From: Streptomyces sp. Root431
GTDB lineage: Bacteria > Actinomycetota > Actinomycetes > Streptomycetales > Streptomycetaceae
Assembly (NCBI RefSeq): GCF_001426585.1
Contig: NZ_LMEI01000006.1
Location: 238,956 to 302,955, forward strand
Length of the DNA: 64,000 bases
Direction of reading: 5' to 3'
In this document: piece after piece, positions 42,375 to 50,455 of the stretch
How the letters are laid out: each line of letters begins with the position of its first letter
How positions within the stretch are numbered: position 1 is the first letter of the stretch
Notes under the pieces: model-generated
What the model was told of the DNA's origin: nothing
Database searches by the model: none
The model's input: only the letters and a program-made list of their open reading frames with translations
Made by a program: the position numbers and the translations under genes

Positions 42375-43457
42375 TCAGATCGCCCAGGCGTACTGCGACG
42401 GGGCGTGGACGTCCGCGCCGAGTTCGCGGGCCGCGCGGCGGGGCCAGGAGGCGTCGCGGAGGAGCTCGCGGCCGAGGAGGACCGCGTCGGCCTCGCCGTT
42501 GGCGAGGATCTTCTCCGCCTGGTCGCTCTCGGTGATCAGGCCGACGGCGGCCACCGGCAGCCCGGTCTCCGCCTTGACCCGGGCGGCGAAGGGCACCTGG
42601 TAACCGGGGCCCACGGGGATCTGCGCCGGACCGCCGTTGCCGCCGCTGGAGACGTCGAGGAGGTCGACGCCGTGCTCGCGCAGCAGCGCGGCGAACCGCA
42701 CGGTCTCGTCGGGCGTCCAGCCCTGCTCCTCCAGCCAGTCGGTGGCGGAGATGCGGAAGAAGACGGGCAGCTCCTCGGGCCACACGGACCGCACCGCGTC
42801 GACGACCTCCAGGGCGAGCCGGGTCCGGTTCTCGAAGGAGCCGCCGTACTCGTCCGTGCGGTGGTTGCTGTGCGGGGAGAGGAACTCGCCGATGAGGTAG
42901 CCGTGGGCGCCGTGCACCTCGACGACCTCGAAGCCGGCGTCGAGCGCACGGCGGGCCGCGTCCGCGAACCGGCCGGTGATCTCGCGGATCCGCTCGACGG
43001 TCAGCTCGGTCGGCACCGGGTAGCCCTCGTCGAAGGCGACGGGGCTGGGGCCGACGGGCTGCCAGCCGGGGCCGCCGGGAGCGACGGGGCCGCGGCCCTG
43101 CCAGGGGCGGTTGGTGGAGGCCTTGCGTCCGGCGTGGCCGATCTGGATGCCGGGCACGGTGCCGTGCTCCTTGAGGAAGCCCGCGATCCGGCGCAGCCCC
43201 TCCGTCTGGGTGTCGTTCCACAGACCGAGGTCCGCCGGGCTGATCCGGCCCTCGGGGGCGACGGCGGTCGCCTCGACCAGGATGAGCCCGGCGCCGCCGG
43301 TGGCCCGGGAGGCGTAGTGGGCGAAGTGCCAGTCGCCGGCCACGCCCGCGTTCGGCCCGGTCATCTCGGCCGAGTACTGGCACATGGGCGCCATCCAGAC
43401 CCGGTTGGGCACGGTCAGCGAACGCAGGGTGTAGGGCTGGAAAAGGGCGACGCTCAT
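42375..43457 (-). CDS. Old-yellow-enzyme family NADH:flavin oxidoreductase (YqjM-like)
   Basis: 360 residues, FMN-dependent TIM barrel. Motifs: NRVWMAPMCQYSA (Cys/Tyr near FMN as in the YqjM class), IQIGHAGRKAS, the active-site HGAHGYLIGEFLSPHSNHR, DEYGGSFENR, and phosphate-binding VGLITESDQAEKIL with GRELLRD. Reduces activated alkenes such as enones. GGAG is seven bases before the ATG. Divergent from an ArsR regulator with two dyads in the gap, so expression is probably induced by an electrophile or metal. Confidence 0.94.
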   Translation of the reverse strand: MSVALFQPYTLRSLTVPNRVWMAPMCQYSAEMTGPNAGVAGDWHFAHYASRATGGAGLILVEATAVAPEGRISPADLGLWNDTQTEGLRRIAGFLKEHGTVPGIQIGHAGRKASTNRPWQGRGPVAPGGPGWQPVGPSPVAFDEGYPVPTELTVERIREITGRFADAARRALDAGFEVVEVHGAHGYLIGEFLSPHSNHRTDEYGGSFENRTRLALEVVDAVRSVWPEELPVFFRISATDWLEEQGWTPDETVRFAALLREHGVDLLDVSSGGNGGPAQIPVGPGYQVPFAARVKAETGLPVAAVGLITESDQAEKILANGEADAVLLGRELLRDASWPRRAARELGADVHAPSQYAWAI

Positions 43458-43496
43458 GACGGACTCCGTTTCGGGGGTGGCCTCGAAGGATGCTCG

Positions 43497-43550
43497 TACG
43501 ATACTCGTCGTAGTACGGCATCTGTCAAACTACGAGAGTTCTCGTACAAT
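43497..43550. promoter_or_regulatory. ArsR-type double operator and divergent promoters
   Basis: A perfect 16-bp dyad TACGAGA-GT-TCTCGTA (43531-43546) overlaps the plus-strand -10 TACAAT (43545-43550; -35 CTGTCA at 43522, 17-base spacer). A second, weaker 16-bp dyad of the same form (43497-43512) lies 34 bases away, over the minus-strand promoter of the OYE gene (TTGACA read on the minus strand). Confidence 0.75.
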
Positions 43551-43582
43551 GAGGGCCACCCGGATGAAGTGGAGCCGCCGTC

Positions 43583-43942
43583 ATGACGACCGCCACCAGC
43601 CCCCGCGCCCTCGAACACCCGTCGCGGGAGCAGATCAGCCTCGAAGGAGTGCTCCACGCGCTCTCGGACGCCGTGCGGCTGCGCATCGTGCGGGACCTGG
43701 CCCGCGAGGGCGACGCCTTGAGCTGCTCGTACTTCGACCTTCCGGTCACCAAGTCCACGACGACGCACCACTTCCGCGTCCTGCGCGAAAGCGGCGTCAT
43801 CGAGCAGACGTATCAGGGCACGGCCAAGCTCAACGCCCTGCGCAAGAGCGACCTGGACGCCCTCTTCCCCGGCCTCCTGGCCACCGTCCTGACGGCGGCC
43901 GAGGCACAGGCCGACCGCCAGGGCGTCACCGAAAGGGCGTGA
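43583..43942 (+). CDS. ArsR-family winged-helix repressor
   Basis: 119 residues: HTH (VLHALSDAVRLRIVRDLAREG, TTTHHFRVLRESGVIEQTYQG split) of the ArsR/SmtB type. It has one Cys in LSCSYFD and no clear metal-binding CxCxxC, so it may sense an organic inducer. Autoregulation and control of the divergent OYE enzyme are supported by the two dyads. GGAG lies eight bases before the ATG. Confidence 0.9.
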   Translation: MTTATSPRALEHPSREQISLEGVLHALSDAVRLRIVRDLAREGDALSCSYFDLPVTKSTTTHHFRVLRESGVIEQTYQGTAKLNALRKSDLDALFPGLLATVLTAAEAQADRQGVTERA

Positions 43943-44020
43943 CCCCGGCGCCCGCGAGGACACGGGCGAGGGCCACCCCCTCGATCCCGTAGGCCGCTCC
44001 AGGGCCGCCCCGGAGTCGTC

Positions 44021-44674
44021 CTAGAGCGACTGCATGCGGTTGATCTCCGAGGTCTGCTGGGCGATCACGTCGTTGGCCATCTCCTCCACCAGGACGTTGT
44101 TGCCGTCGCTCAGCACCTCGGCCGCCATCGTCACGGCCCCCTCGTGGTGCGTGATCATGAGCTTCAGGAACAGCTTGTCGAAGGCCGCGCCCTTGGCGTT
44201 CCTCAGCTCCTTCAACTGGGCCTCGGTCGCCATGCCCGGCATCGAGTGATGGTCGTGGCCGCTCTGTTCGCGCGGCCCGCCGTTGTTCTTCAGCCAGCCC
44301 TCCATCGCGGCGATCTCCGGCAGCTGCGCCGCCGAGATCCGCTCGGCCACCTTCTTGACCTGCGTGGATCCCGCCCGCTGCGGGGCGAGTTCCGTCATGG
44401 TCAGCGCCTGGCGGTGGTGGACGATCATCATCTGCGCATACCGGAAGTCGGCGCTGTTCGGGCTCTCGTCGGGGAGGAGCCGGGCGGCCTCCTCGGGCGA
44501 TATCCGTTTGGCGGGCTCGCCGGGCTTCCCCGGAGCCACCACCGAGCCTCCTGCCGTGGCCCCGGCCTGCGGCTTCGCGTCGGTCCCGGACCCCGAATCG
44601 CAGGCGCCCAGGGCGAGTACGGCGAGGGCGGACAGGGCCACGGCGACGACGGCACGCTGACGGCGGATCAACAA
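44021..44674 (-). CDS. DUF305 lipoprotein
   Basis: 217 residues. Lipoprotein signal with lipobox LALGAC (Cys25), then the DUF305 domain with its paired histidine motifs MMIVHHRQALTMTEL and LMITHHEGAVTMAAEVL and a His/Met-rich loop (SGHDHHSMPGM). The fold is ferritin-like and the His/Met content suggests metal (copper?) binding at the outer face of the membrane; function not established. TTG start at 44674, six bases after TGGAGG. Confidence 0.9.
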   Translation of the reverse strand: MLIRRQRAVVAVALSALAVLALGACDSGSGTDAKPQAGATAGGSVVAPGKPGEPAKRISPEEAARLLPDESPNSADFRYAQMMIVHHRQALTMTELAPQRAGSTQVKKVAERISAAQLPEIAAMEGWLKNNGGPREQSGHDHHSMPGMATEAQLKELRNAKGAAFDKLFLKLMITHHEGAVTMAAEVLSDGNNVLVEEMANDVIAQQTSEINRMQSL

Positions 44675-44813
44675 CGCGACCTCCAGGTGTTCTTGCGGGG
44701 ACAGTGACCGTTCCTAGCACTTTTCTCGGGGGGATCGATCAAAATCCTTCATTACGTCTGTGTTGCCATCTGTTGAGATGCGCACGCCAAGGACCATACT
44801 GCCGGGGTCCAAC

Positions 44814-44835
44814 ATCCGTTCATGGCTGAACGGAT
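44814..44835. promoter_or_regulatory. 22-bp palindrome before the LVIVD gene
   Basis: Perfect 9-bp arms ATCCGTTCA and TGAACGGAT around TGGC, ending 16 bases before the GTG start. Operator (TetR-like geometry) or 5' leader hairpin. Confidence 0.5.
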
Positions 44836-44850
44836 ACCAGCGAGGACGGA

Positions 44851-46377
44851 GTGACTTCGTTGCGAATCCCGCGTACCCCGCGTACCCCGCGTGCACGGAT
44901 CAGACGCCTGGGCGTGGCAACCGCCGCGGCCGGACTGCTGGCCACCATGCTGGCGGCCGGCCCGTCGGTCGCCACCCCCGACCCCGGAGACGCCCTGACC
45001 CAGGGCACCGTCTCCACGGAGCAGGCGGCCGAGGCGCGTTCCGCCATCCAGAGCGGTGAGATACCCGGCGTGGACGAGGTCGTCCACAGCCAGAACATCG
45101 AGCACCTTGTCAACATCCCCAAGGACGCCCTTCCGGGCACCAACTCGGACCTCGCCTTCCAGGGCAAGTACGCCTTCGCAGGCAACTACGACGGCTTCCG
45201 GATCTTCGACATCAGCAACCCGAAGAGCCCGAAGACCGTCGCCCAGGTCCTCTGCCCCGGCTCCCAGAACGACATCTCCGTCTCCGGGAACCTCCTCTTC
45301 CTCTCCACCGACTCCTCCCGAAGCGACAACTCCTGCGCCAGCACGAGTCAGCCCGCCTCGGTGAAGGAATCCTGGGAGGGCATGAAGATCTTCGACATCA
45401 GCGACATCAGGAACCCGAAGTACGTCGCCGCCGTCGAGACCGCCTGTGGCTCGCACACCCACACGCTCCTGCCCAAGGGCAAGAACGTGTACGTGTACGT
45501 CTCCTCCTACTCGCCCAACGCCGCCTTCCCGGACTGCCAGCCCCCGCACGACGGCATCTCCGTCATCAAGGTGCCCCGCAAGGCGCCCGAGAAGGCCGCG
45601 ATCGTCAACTTCCCCGTCCTCTTCCCGGGCGAGGGCCCGGACGGCGGCGGCAACCCGGGCGGACCGACCAACCCGGGCGTCTCCAAGACCACCGGCTGCC
45701 ACGACATCACCGTGCTGCCGGAGAAGGACCTCGCCGCCGGCGCCTGCATGGGTGACGGCATCCTCTTCGACATCGAGGACCCCGAGCACCCGCGGGTGAT
45801 CGACCAGGTCCAGGACAACGTCAACTTCGCGTTCTGGCACTCGGCGACCTTCAACCAGAAGGCCAACAAGGTCGTCTTCACCGACGAGCTCGGCGGTGGC
45901 GGCGGCGCCACCTGCAACGCCGTGGTCGGCCCGAACCGGGGTGCCGACGGCATCTACGACATCGTCGGCAAGGGTGACAAGCGCAAGCTCGTCTTCCGCA
46001 GCTACTTCAAGATCCCGCGCCACCAGGCCGACACCGAGAACTGCGTCGCGCACAACGGCTCGCTCATCCCGGTCAAGGGCAAGGACCTCATGGTCCAGGC
46101 CTGGTACCAGGGCGGCGTCTCCGTCTGGGACTTCACCGACTCCTCCCGCCCGAAGGAGATCGGCTACTTCGAGCGCGGCCCGCTGTCCGCCACCACGATC
46201 GCCACCGGCGGCTCGTGGTCCGCGTACTACTACAACGGCTACATCTACTCCAACGACATCGCCAAGGGCTTCGACGTCCTGAAGCTCTCCGACCGTCGTA
46301 CCGACCCCGCGAAGCGGATCCGCATGGACGAGCTCAACGTCCAGACGCAGCCGGACTACTTCGACTTCGACGACTGA
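44851..46377 (+). CDS. Secreted LVIVD-repeat beta-propeller protein
   Basis: 508 residues. N-terminal Arg/Pro/Thr-rich stretch (9-bp DNA repeats) then a hydrophobic signal peptide (GVATAAAGLLATMLAAGPSVA), then repeats of LVIVD type (FRIFDISNPKSPKTVAQV, MKIFDISDIRNPKYVAAV, ILFDIEDPEHPRVIDQV, VSVWDFTDSSRPKEIGYF). Exported, function unknown; cysteines are present outside the repeats. GAGGA is five bases before the GTG. The 3' end overlaps the convergent TetR gene by 22 bases. Confidence 0.88.
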   Translation: MTSLRIPRTPRTPRARIRRLGVATAAAGLLATMLAAGPSVATPDPGDALTQGTVSTEQAAEARSAIQSGEIPGVDEVVHSQNIEHLVNIPKDALPGTNSDLAFQGKYAFAGNYDGFRIFDISNPKSPKTVAQVLCPGSQNDISVSGNLLFLSTDSSRSDNSCASTSQPASVKESWEGMKIFDISDIRNPKYVAAVETACGSHTHTLLPKGKNVYVYVSSYSPNAAFPDCQPPHDGISVIKVPRKAPEKAAIVNFPVLFPGEGPDGGGNPGGPTNPGVSKTTGCHDITVLPEKDLAAGACMGDGILFDIEDPEHPRVIDQVQDNVNFAFWHSATFNQKANKVVFTDELGGGGGATCNAVVGPNRGADGIYDIVGKGDKRKLVFRSYFKIPRHQADTENCVAHNGSLIPVKGKDLMVQAWYQGGVSVWDFTDSSRPKEIGYFERGPLSATTIATGGSWSAYYYNGYIYSNDIAKGFDVLKLSDRRTDPAKRIRMDELNVQTQPDYFDFDD

Positions 46378-47006
46378 TCCAGTCGCGCGACCGGCGCGCC
46401 GTCGGGCGGACCTCCGTCCGGCGGCGCGCCCTGCTCCCAGCCGAGCCCGTACCGCTGGAAGAGCTCCCACCGCAGCCGTGCCATCGGCATCGGCGCCCCC
46501 GGCAGCAGCACCGCCACCACCGCGCCCATCAGCAGCGCGCGCAGCAGCGGATAGTCCGTGTCCACGTCCTCGGAGCCGTACTGCGTGACCGTGTCCCGCA
46601 GCAGGTACGCGAGGCGCTGCTGCTCCGGGCACTGCACGAAGCCCTCGGCCTGAAGGATTCCCGCCATGTGGGTCCGCATCAGGGTGGGCCGTGCCACCGC
46701 GAGCCCCAGGATCGCGTCGATCGCCCGGGCCAGCCGCTCCCGTCCGTCCTCGGTGTGCGGCTCGCGCTCCAGCGCCTCCTCCAGCGTCAGGTGCATCAGC
46801 CGGTGCACCGCCGACTGCAGCAGCTGCCGCTTCCCCGGGAAGTAGTACGAGATGAGTCCGCGCGCCGAACCGGCCCGCTCCGCGATGTCGCCGAGCGTGG
46901 TCGCCTCGTAGCCGTGCGTCGACACCAGGTCCACGGTGGCCTGCAGAATCCGCTCACGTGAGCGGCGTCTGAGTTCTTCATTGACCGATGGGCTACGCGG
47001 GGACAT
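46356..47006 (-). CDS. TetR-family transcriptional regulator
   Basis: 216 residues. N-terminal TetR HTH (ERILQATVDLVSTHGYEATTL, AERAGSARGLISYYFPGKRQLL split) and a helical ligand domain. ATG 47006 follows CAGGAG by seven bases; a TTG 33 bases further up is less likely. A TATATT -10 box lies at 47039-47044 on the minus strand. Ligand unknown; the 22-bp palindrome before the convergent LVIVD gene is a possible target. Confidence 0.9.
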   Translation of the reverse strand: MSPRSPSVNEELRRRSRERILQATVDLVSTHGYEATTLGDIAERAGSARGLISYYFPGKRQLLQSAVHRLMHLTLEEALEREPHTEDGRERLARAIDAILGLAVARPTLMRTHMAGILQAEGFVQCPEQQRLAYLLRDTVTQYGSEDVDTDYPLLRALLMGAVVAVLLPGAPMPMARLRWELFQRYGLGWEQGAPPDGGPPDGAPVARLDQSSKSK

Positions 47007-47094
47007 GCTTGGCTCCTGCGTTGACTGGCTGCCGGCCAATATACTCAGCGCATCCCGTCGGCGCGCCCCCGTGGCAGGCCGGCGGGGAGGCCGT

Positions 47095-47129
47095 CTGTTC
47101 TGGGCGACACGGGGGATCGTCCAGAACAG
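47095..47129 (-). terminator. Hairpin terminator after the PAP2 gene
   Basis: 13-bp arms starting CTGTTCTGG and ending CCAGAACAG with one mismatch and a nine-base loop, 16 bases downstream of the PAP2 stop. Confidence 0.6.
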
Positions 47130-47144
47130 GCGGCTTCGTCGTGT

Positions 47145-47783
47145 TCATCGTGTTTCTCCCATTCTCCTCCCCGCACTCCGGTACGTGAGGACGGCCACGG
47201 CCACGCAGCACCAGCCGAGCAGCCAGCCGCCGAGCACGTCCGACGTCCAGTGCACGCCCAGGTAGATCCGCGTCCAGCCGACGCCGAGCACCGACACGAC
47301 CGCGACGCTCGCGAGGACGCTCCAGCCGCGCCACTCCGACCGCCAGTGCAGGGCGAGCACCCACAGGAGCAGTCCGCAGGTGACCATCGCCGTCATCGCG
47401 TGCCCCGAGGGGAAGGCCGCGTACCGCGCGGAGTCGACCGGGTCGGGCCATGCGGGCCGGTCCCGCCCGACCAGGTACTTCAGCCCCTGCTGGAGTCCGA
47501 CCGCGACGAGGCTCGTGCCGGCCACCCACAGGGCGAGCACCCGCTCGCGCCGCCACCACAGCAGCAGTACGGCCACCGTGGCCAGGGCGCGCATCGTCCA
47601 TGGATCCCACACCCAGTCACTGAGGAAGCGGTTGAGGTCGGTGAGGCCGGGGCGGGCGACGGCGTCGCGGTGCAGATCCTCGGCGACCGATCTGTCGAAG
47701 GAGAGAAGAGGAGACCAGCCCGCGGCGACGAGCACGAGGAGGAGAACGAACAGGACTCCGGAGACCACGGCGGAGGAGCGCAT
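47145..47783 (-). CDS. PAP2-family membrane phosphatase
   Basis: 212 residues with about five to six membrane helices and the three phosphatase motifs: KYLVGRDRP, the PSGHA motif in AAFPSGHAMTAMV, and the C-terminal RIYLGVHWTSDVLGG. Dephosphorylates lipid phosphates such as phosphatidate or undecaprenyl pyrophosphate on the outer face (family knowledge). ATG 47783 (MRSSAVVSG) is preferred over a longer reading through Gly/Ala/Arg-rich sequence; AGGA is upstream. Confidence 0.9.
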   Translation of the reverse strand: MRSSAVVSGVLFVLLLVLVAAGWSPLLSFDRSVAEDLHRDAVARPGLTDLNRFLSDWVWDPWTMRALATVAVLLLWWRRERVLALWVAGTSLVAVGLQQGLKYLVGRDRPAWPDPVDSARYAAFPSGHAMTAMVTCGLLLWVLALHWRSEWRGWSVLASVAVVSVLGVGWTRIYLGVHWTSDVLGGWLLGWCCVAVAVLTYRSAGRRMGETR

Positions 47784-47958
47784 GCGCCGATCCTGCCCGA
47801 CACCCCACCCCGGGCCGCGATCCGCCCCACCCCTGGCGGCGATCGGCCCCGACCGGGCGGCGACGGCCCCCGCCTTGGTCGGCACCGGCACACCCGCCTT
47901 GGTCGGCATCGACACACCCCGGGTCGCGATCCGGAACACCACCGCGGGGAGGTGCTCC

Positions 47959-48894
47959 CTATCCCAGCGCGGTGAGCGCCGGGACGAAGGCCACCAGGAC
48001 CGGGACCACCGGGACCAGGGACGCGACGGCGGTCAGCCGCAGCCGGCGCCCCGCCGTCAGTCGCGGGGCCGCGGTGAGGAGTCGGTGCACCCGCTGCGGC
48101 AGATCCGCGTCCGGTGCCGGGCCGGGGCCGAACACCCCCCGGTCCTCGTTCAGTTCGACGAGGGCCAGCGCGATCGTCAGCCGCCCGAACCGGCGCGAGG
48201 CCACGTCGTCGGCGGCCAGCTCCACCAGCCGGTGCATCTCCTCGCGGAAGGCCGTGAAGACCGGGATCCCGGGGAAGCCGCCGGCGAGCGCGGCCGAGCA
48301 GTGCAGCAGCCAGTCGTGCCGGGCCCGGGCGTGCCCCTGCTCGTGCGCCAGGACCGCGTCCAGCTGCCGGCCCTTCAGGCGCCGCAGCGCGGCCGTGGTG
48401 ATGACCAGTTGGGGCGTCGTCCCCGCCATCCACCACGCGTCCGCCCGCTCGCCCTCCAGGACGACGAGCCGCTCGCTGCCCGACTGTTCCCCGGGCAGCA
48501 GGGGAGCGCGGACGAGGAGGTCGCAGCGGCGCTGCCTGCGCCGGGCGCGCGCCTGGCCGATCTCGCGGCCGAGCATCGCGCCGGACCAGACGCCGCCGCA
48601 GGCCAGGGCGACCGCGAGGACCCCCGACCACGGGCCGGTCGTGCCGAGTTCGTACGCGTCGACCACCGCGCGCGGCGCGGGCGCGAAGAGCTGGCCCCGT
48701 ACCGCCTGCCAGGCCGCCGACGCACTGAACGTCATCGACAGCGCGAAACTCAGCAGCACCGCCGCCACCACGCACTGCCACACCCAGAGCGCGACCACGG
48801 GTTCTCGCTCCACCCAGTCGGCCCGCGCCAGCAGCCGGGGGGCGGCGAGGGCGGTCAGGAAACCGAGCAGGAGCAGCGCGAGGGAGACCCACAT
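47959..48894 (-). CDS. M56-family membrane metallopeptidase
   Basis: 311 residues, membrane helices at both ends and near 40-60 and 90-110, with the zinc motif HEQGH in AVLAHEQGHARARHDWLLHC and a downstream EMHRLVELAADDVASRRFG helix carrying further ligands. A second M56 peptidase in this window, without an adjacent BlaI-type repressor. AGGGTG lies seven bases before ATG 48894. Confidence 0.88.
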   Translation of the reverse strand: MWVSLALLLLGFLTALAAPRLLARADWVEREPVVALWVWQCVVAAVLLSFALSMTFSASAAWQAVRGQLFAPAPRAVVDAYELGTTGPWSGVLAVALACGGVWSGAMLGREIGQARARRRQRRCDLLVRAPLLPGEQSGSERLVVLEGERADAWWMAGTTPQLVITTAALRRLKGRQLDAVLAHEQGHARARHDWLLHCSAALAGGFPGIPVFTAFREEMHRLVELAADDVASRRFGRLTIALALVELNEDRGVFGPGPAPDADLPQRVHRLLTAAPRLTAGRRLRLTAVASLVPVVPVLVAFVPALTALG

Positions 48895-49000
48895 GAGCGT
48901 CACCCTATGAGCGCGGTACGGGTCGGGGGTATGGCCGCGGACGTCAAGTGACGTACGCCACGGTTTCGTTGTGCCCGTCGAGGGCCCGCGGGCCCGTGGA

Positions 49001-49573
49001 TCAGAGCGTCACCAGCATCGCGACCATCGCCAGGGCCATCGAGACCCGGCACGCGAGGGTGAGCTCCGGTCTGGCCGCCCAGACCGGGCCGGGGCCGCCC
49101 GCCGTCGCCACGGCCACCGCCGCCGGCGCGAGCCGCGCCCCCGCGCGCAGCACGTACACCGCGTAATAGAGGAGCAGTCCGCCCGTCAGTACGGGTATGC
49201 CGCCCGCCGTCCCCATGGCGTGCCCCGTGTGCGCCCCCTGTGCCCCAGGGGCGGCCATCGCCACCGCCATGTAGAGCATGGCGAGCGAGCCGACGAGGTG
49301 GTGCAGGTGGTGGCCGCCCCGCCGGGCCGCCCCGGCCAGGCCCAGCAGCGCCGTCCCGCCGAACACCACCGCGTACACCGCCCAGCTCCACCCCGGCTGC
49401 GGCACCACCGCCGCGGGCAGCGCCATGACCGCCATGCCGAAGCCCATCAGCGCCTCGCCGCCCGCTGCCCTTCGCTCCTCCCCGTCGCACGCGCGCATCC
49501 GCAGCAGGCAGTACATGCCCGTCGCGGCGCAGAGGACGACCAGCAGCCACCCCGACACGGTCGCTCCGTGCAC
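49001..49573 (-). CDS. DUF5134 integral membrane protein
   Basis: 190 residues, five or more hydrophobic helices, with conserved His-rich motifs GHHLHHLVGSLAMLYM and HTGHAMG that characterise DUF5134. The histidines could bind a metal within the membrane; function unknown. GTG start after GGAGG. Lies directly behind (same strand) nothing and before the M56 gene, perhaps as a two-gene unit. Confidence 0.85.
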   Translation of the reverse strand: MHGATVSGWLLVVLCAATGMYCLLRMRACDGEERRAAGGEALMGFGMAVMALPAAVVPQPGWSWAVYAVVFGGTALLGLAGAARRGGHHLHHLVGSLAMLYMAVAMAAPGAQGAHTGHAMGTAGGIPVLTGGLLLYYAVYVLRAGARLAPAAVAVATAGGPGPVWAARPELTLACRVSMALAMVAMLVTL

Positions 49574-49733
49574 AGCTCACCTCCCCCTCATCCGGGAGGA
49601 ATGCCCGCCGCCGGGGGGACGTACGCGGGCGCACGGGCGCGCACGGATGTACGAGGGGGAGTGAAAGGTGCGCGCGTTAGGCTCGGGACGATCGCGCACG
49701 TCGATCGTCAGCGCTTGAGGGGAGCCCGCACAC

Positions 49734-50285
49734 ATGGACACCGTCACGTCCCAGGAGACCGGCCGGATCGAGTACCGCGAGGCGGTCCTGGACGACGTCC
49801 CGGTCCTCGTCCCGCTCGTCGAGTCGGCCTACCGGGGCGATGCCAGCCGGGGCGGCTGGACGACGGAGGCGGACATCCTCCAGGGGCAGCGCACCGACCC
49901 CGAGGGCGTGGCCGCCGTCATCACCACGCCGGGCAGCCGTCTCCTGGTCGTCGAGCGCGACGGGGAGGTCGTCGCCTGCTGCCAGCTGGAGCACCGCGGC
50001 GAGGCCGCCTACTTCGGGATGTTCGCCGTCCGTCCCGAGCTCCAGGGCGCGGGCCTCGGCAAGCGGATCATCGAGGAGGCCGAGCGGCGCGTGCGCGAGC
50101 TGTGGGACGTCCGCGAGATGCACATGACGGTGATCTCCGTGCGCGAGGAGCTCATCGCCTGGTACGAGCGGCGCGGCTACGCCCGTACGGGCCGGATGAC
50201 CCCCTTCCCGTACGGGGACGAGCGCTTCGGCCTGCCCCAGCGTGACGATCTGCAGTTCGAGCTCCTGATCAAGCCGCTCGGCTGA
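49734..50285 (+). CDS. GNAT-family N-acetyltransferase
   Basis: 183 residues with the acetyl-CoA-binding motif VRPELQGAGLGKRIIEEAERR and the C-terminal ELIAWYERRGYARTGRM. Acetylates an unknown amine. GGGGAG about ten bases before the ATG; divergent from the DUF5134 gene. Confidence 0.93.
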   Translation: MDTVTSQETGRIEYREAVLDDVPVLVPLVESAYRGDASRGGWTTEADILQGQRTDPEGVAAVITTPGSRLLVVERDGEVVACCQLEHRGEAAYFGMFAVRPELQGAGLGKRIIEEAERRVRELWDVREMHMTVISVREELIAWYERRGYARTGRMTPFPYGDERFGLPQRDDLQFELLIKPLG

Positions 50286-50455
50286 CGCGACGGAACCGCT
50301 CCGTACGGCGGAAGGGTGGCTTCAAGCCCGACAGACAGGAAAAACTTCGGTCTCCATGGGGGTAGCGCAGGATAATTTCTCTTGCTCCCCTTGTGGCAAG
50401 GAACCGTCAATGGTTACGGTGTCTTGACGCAAGGTTCTCCTGTGGAGGAAGAGGC

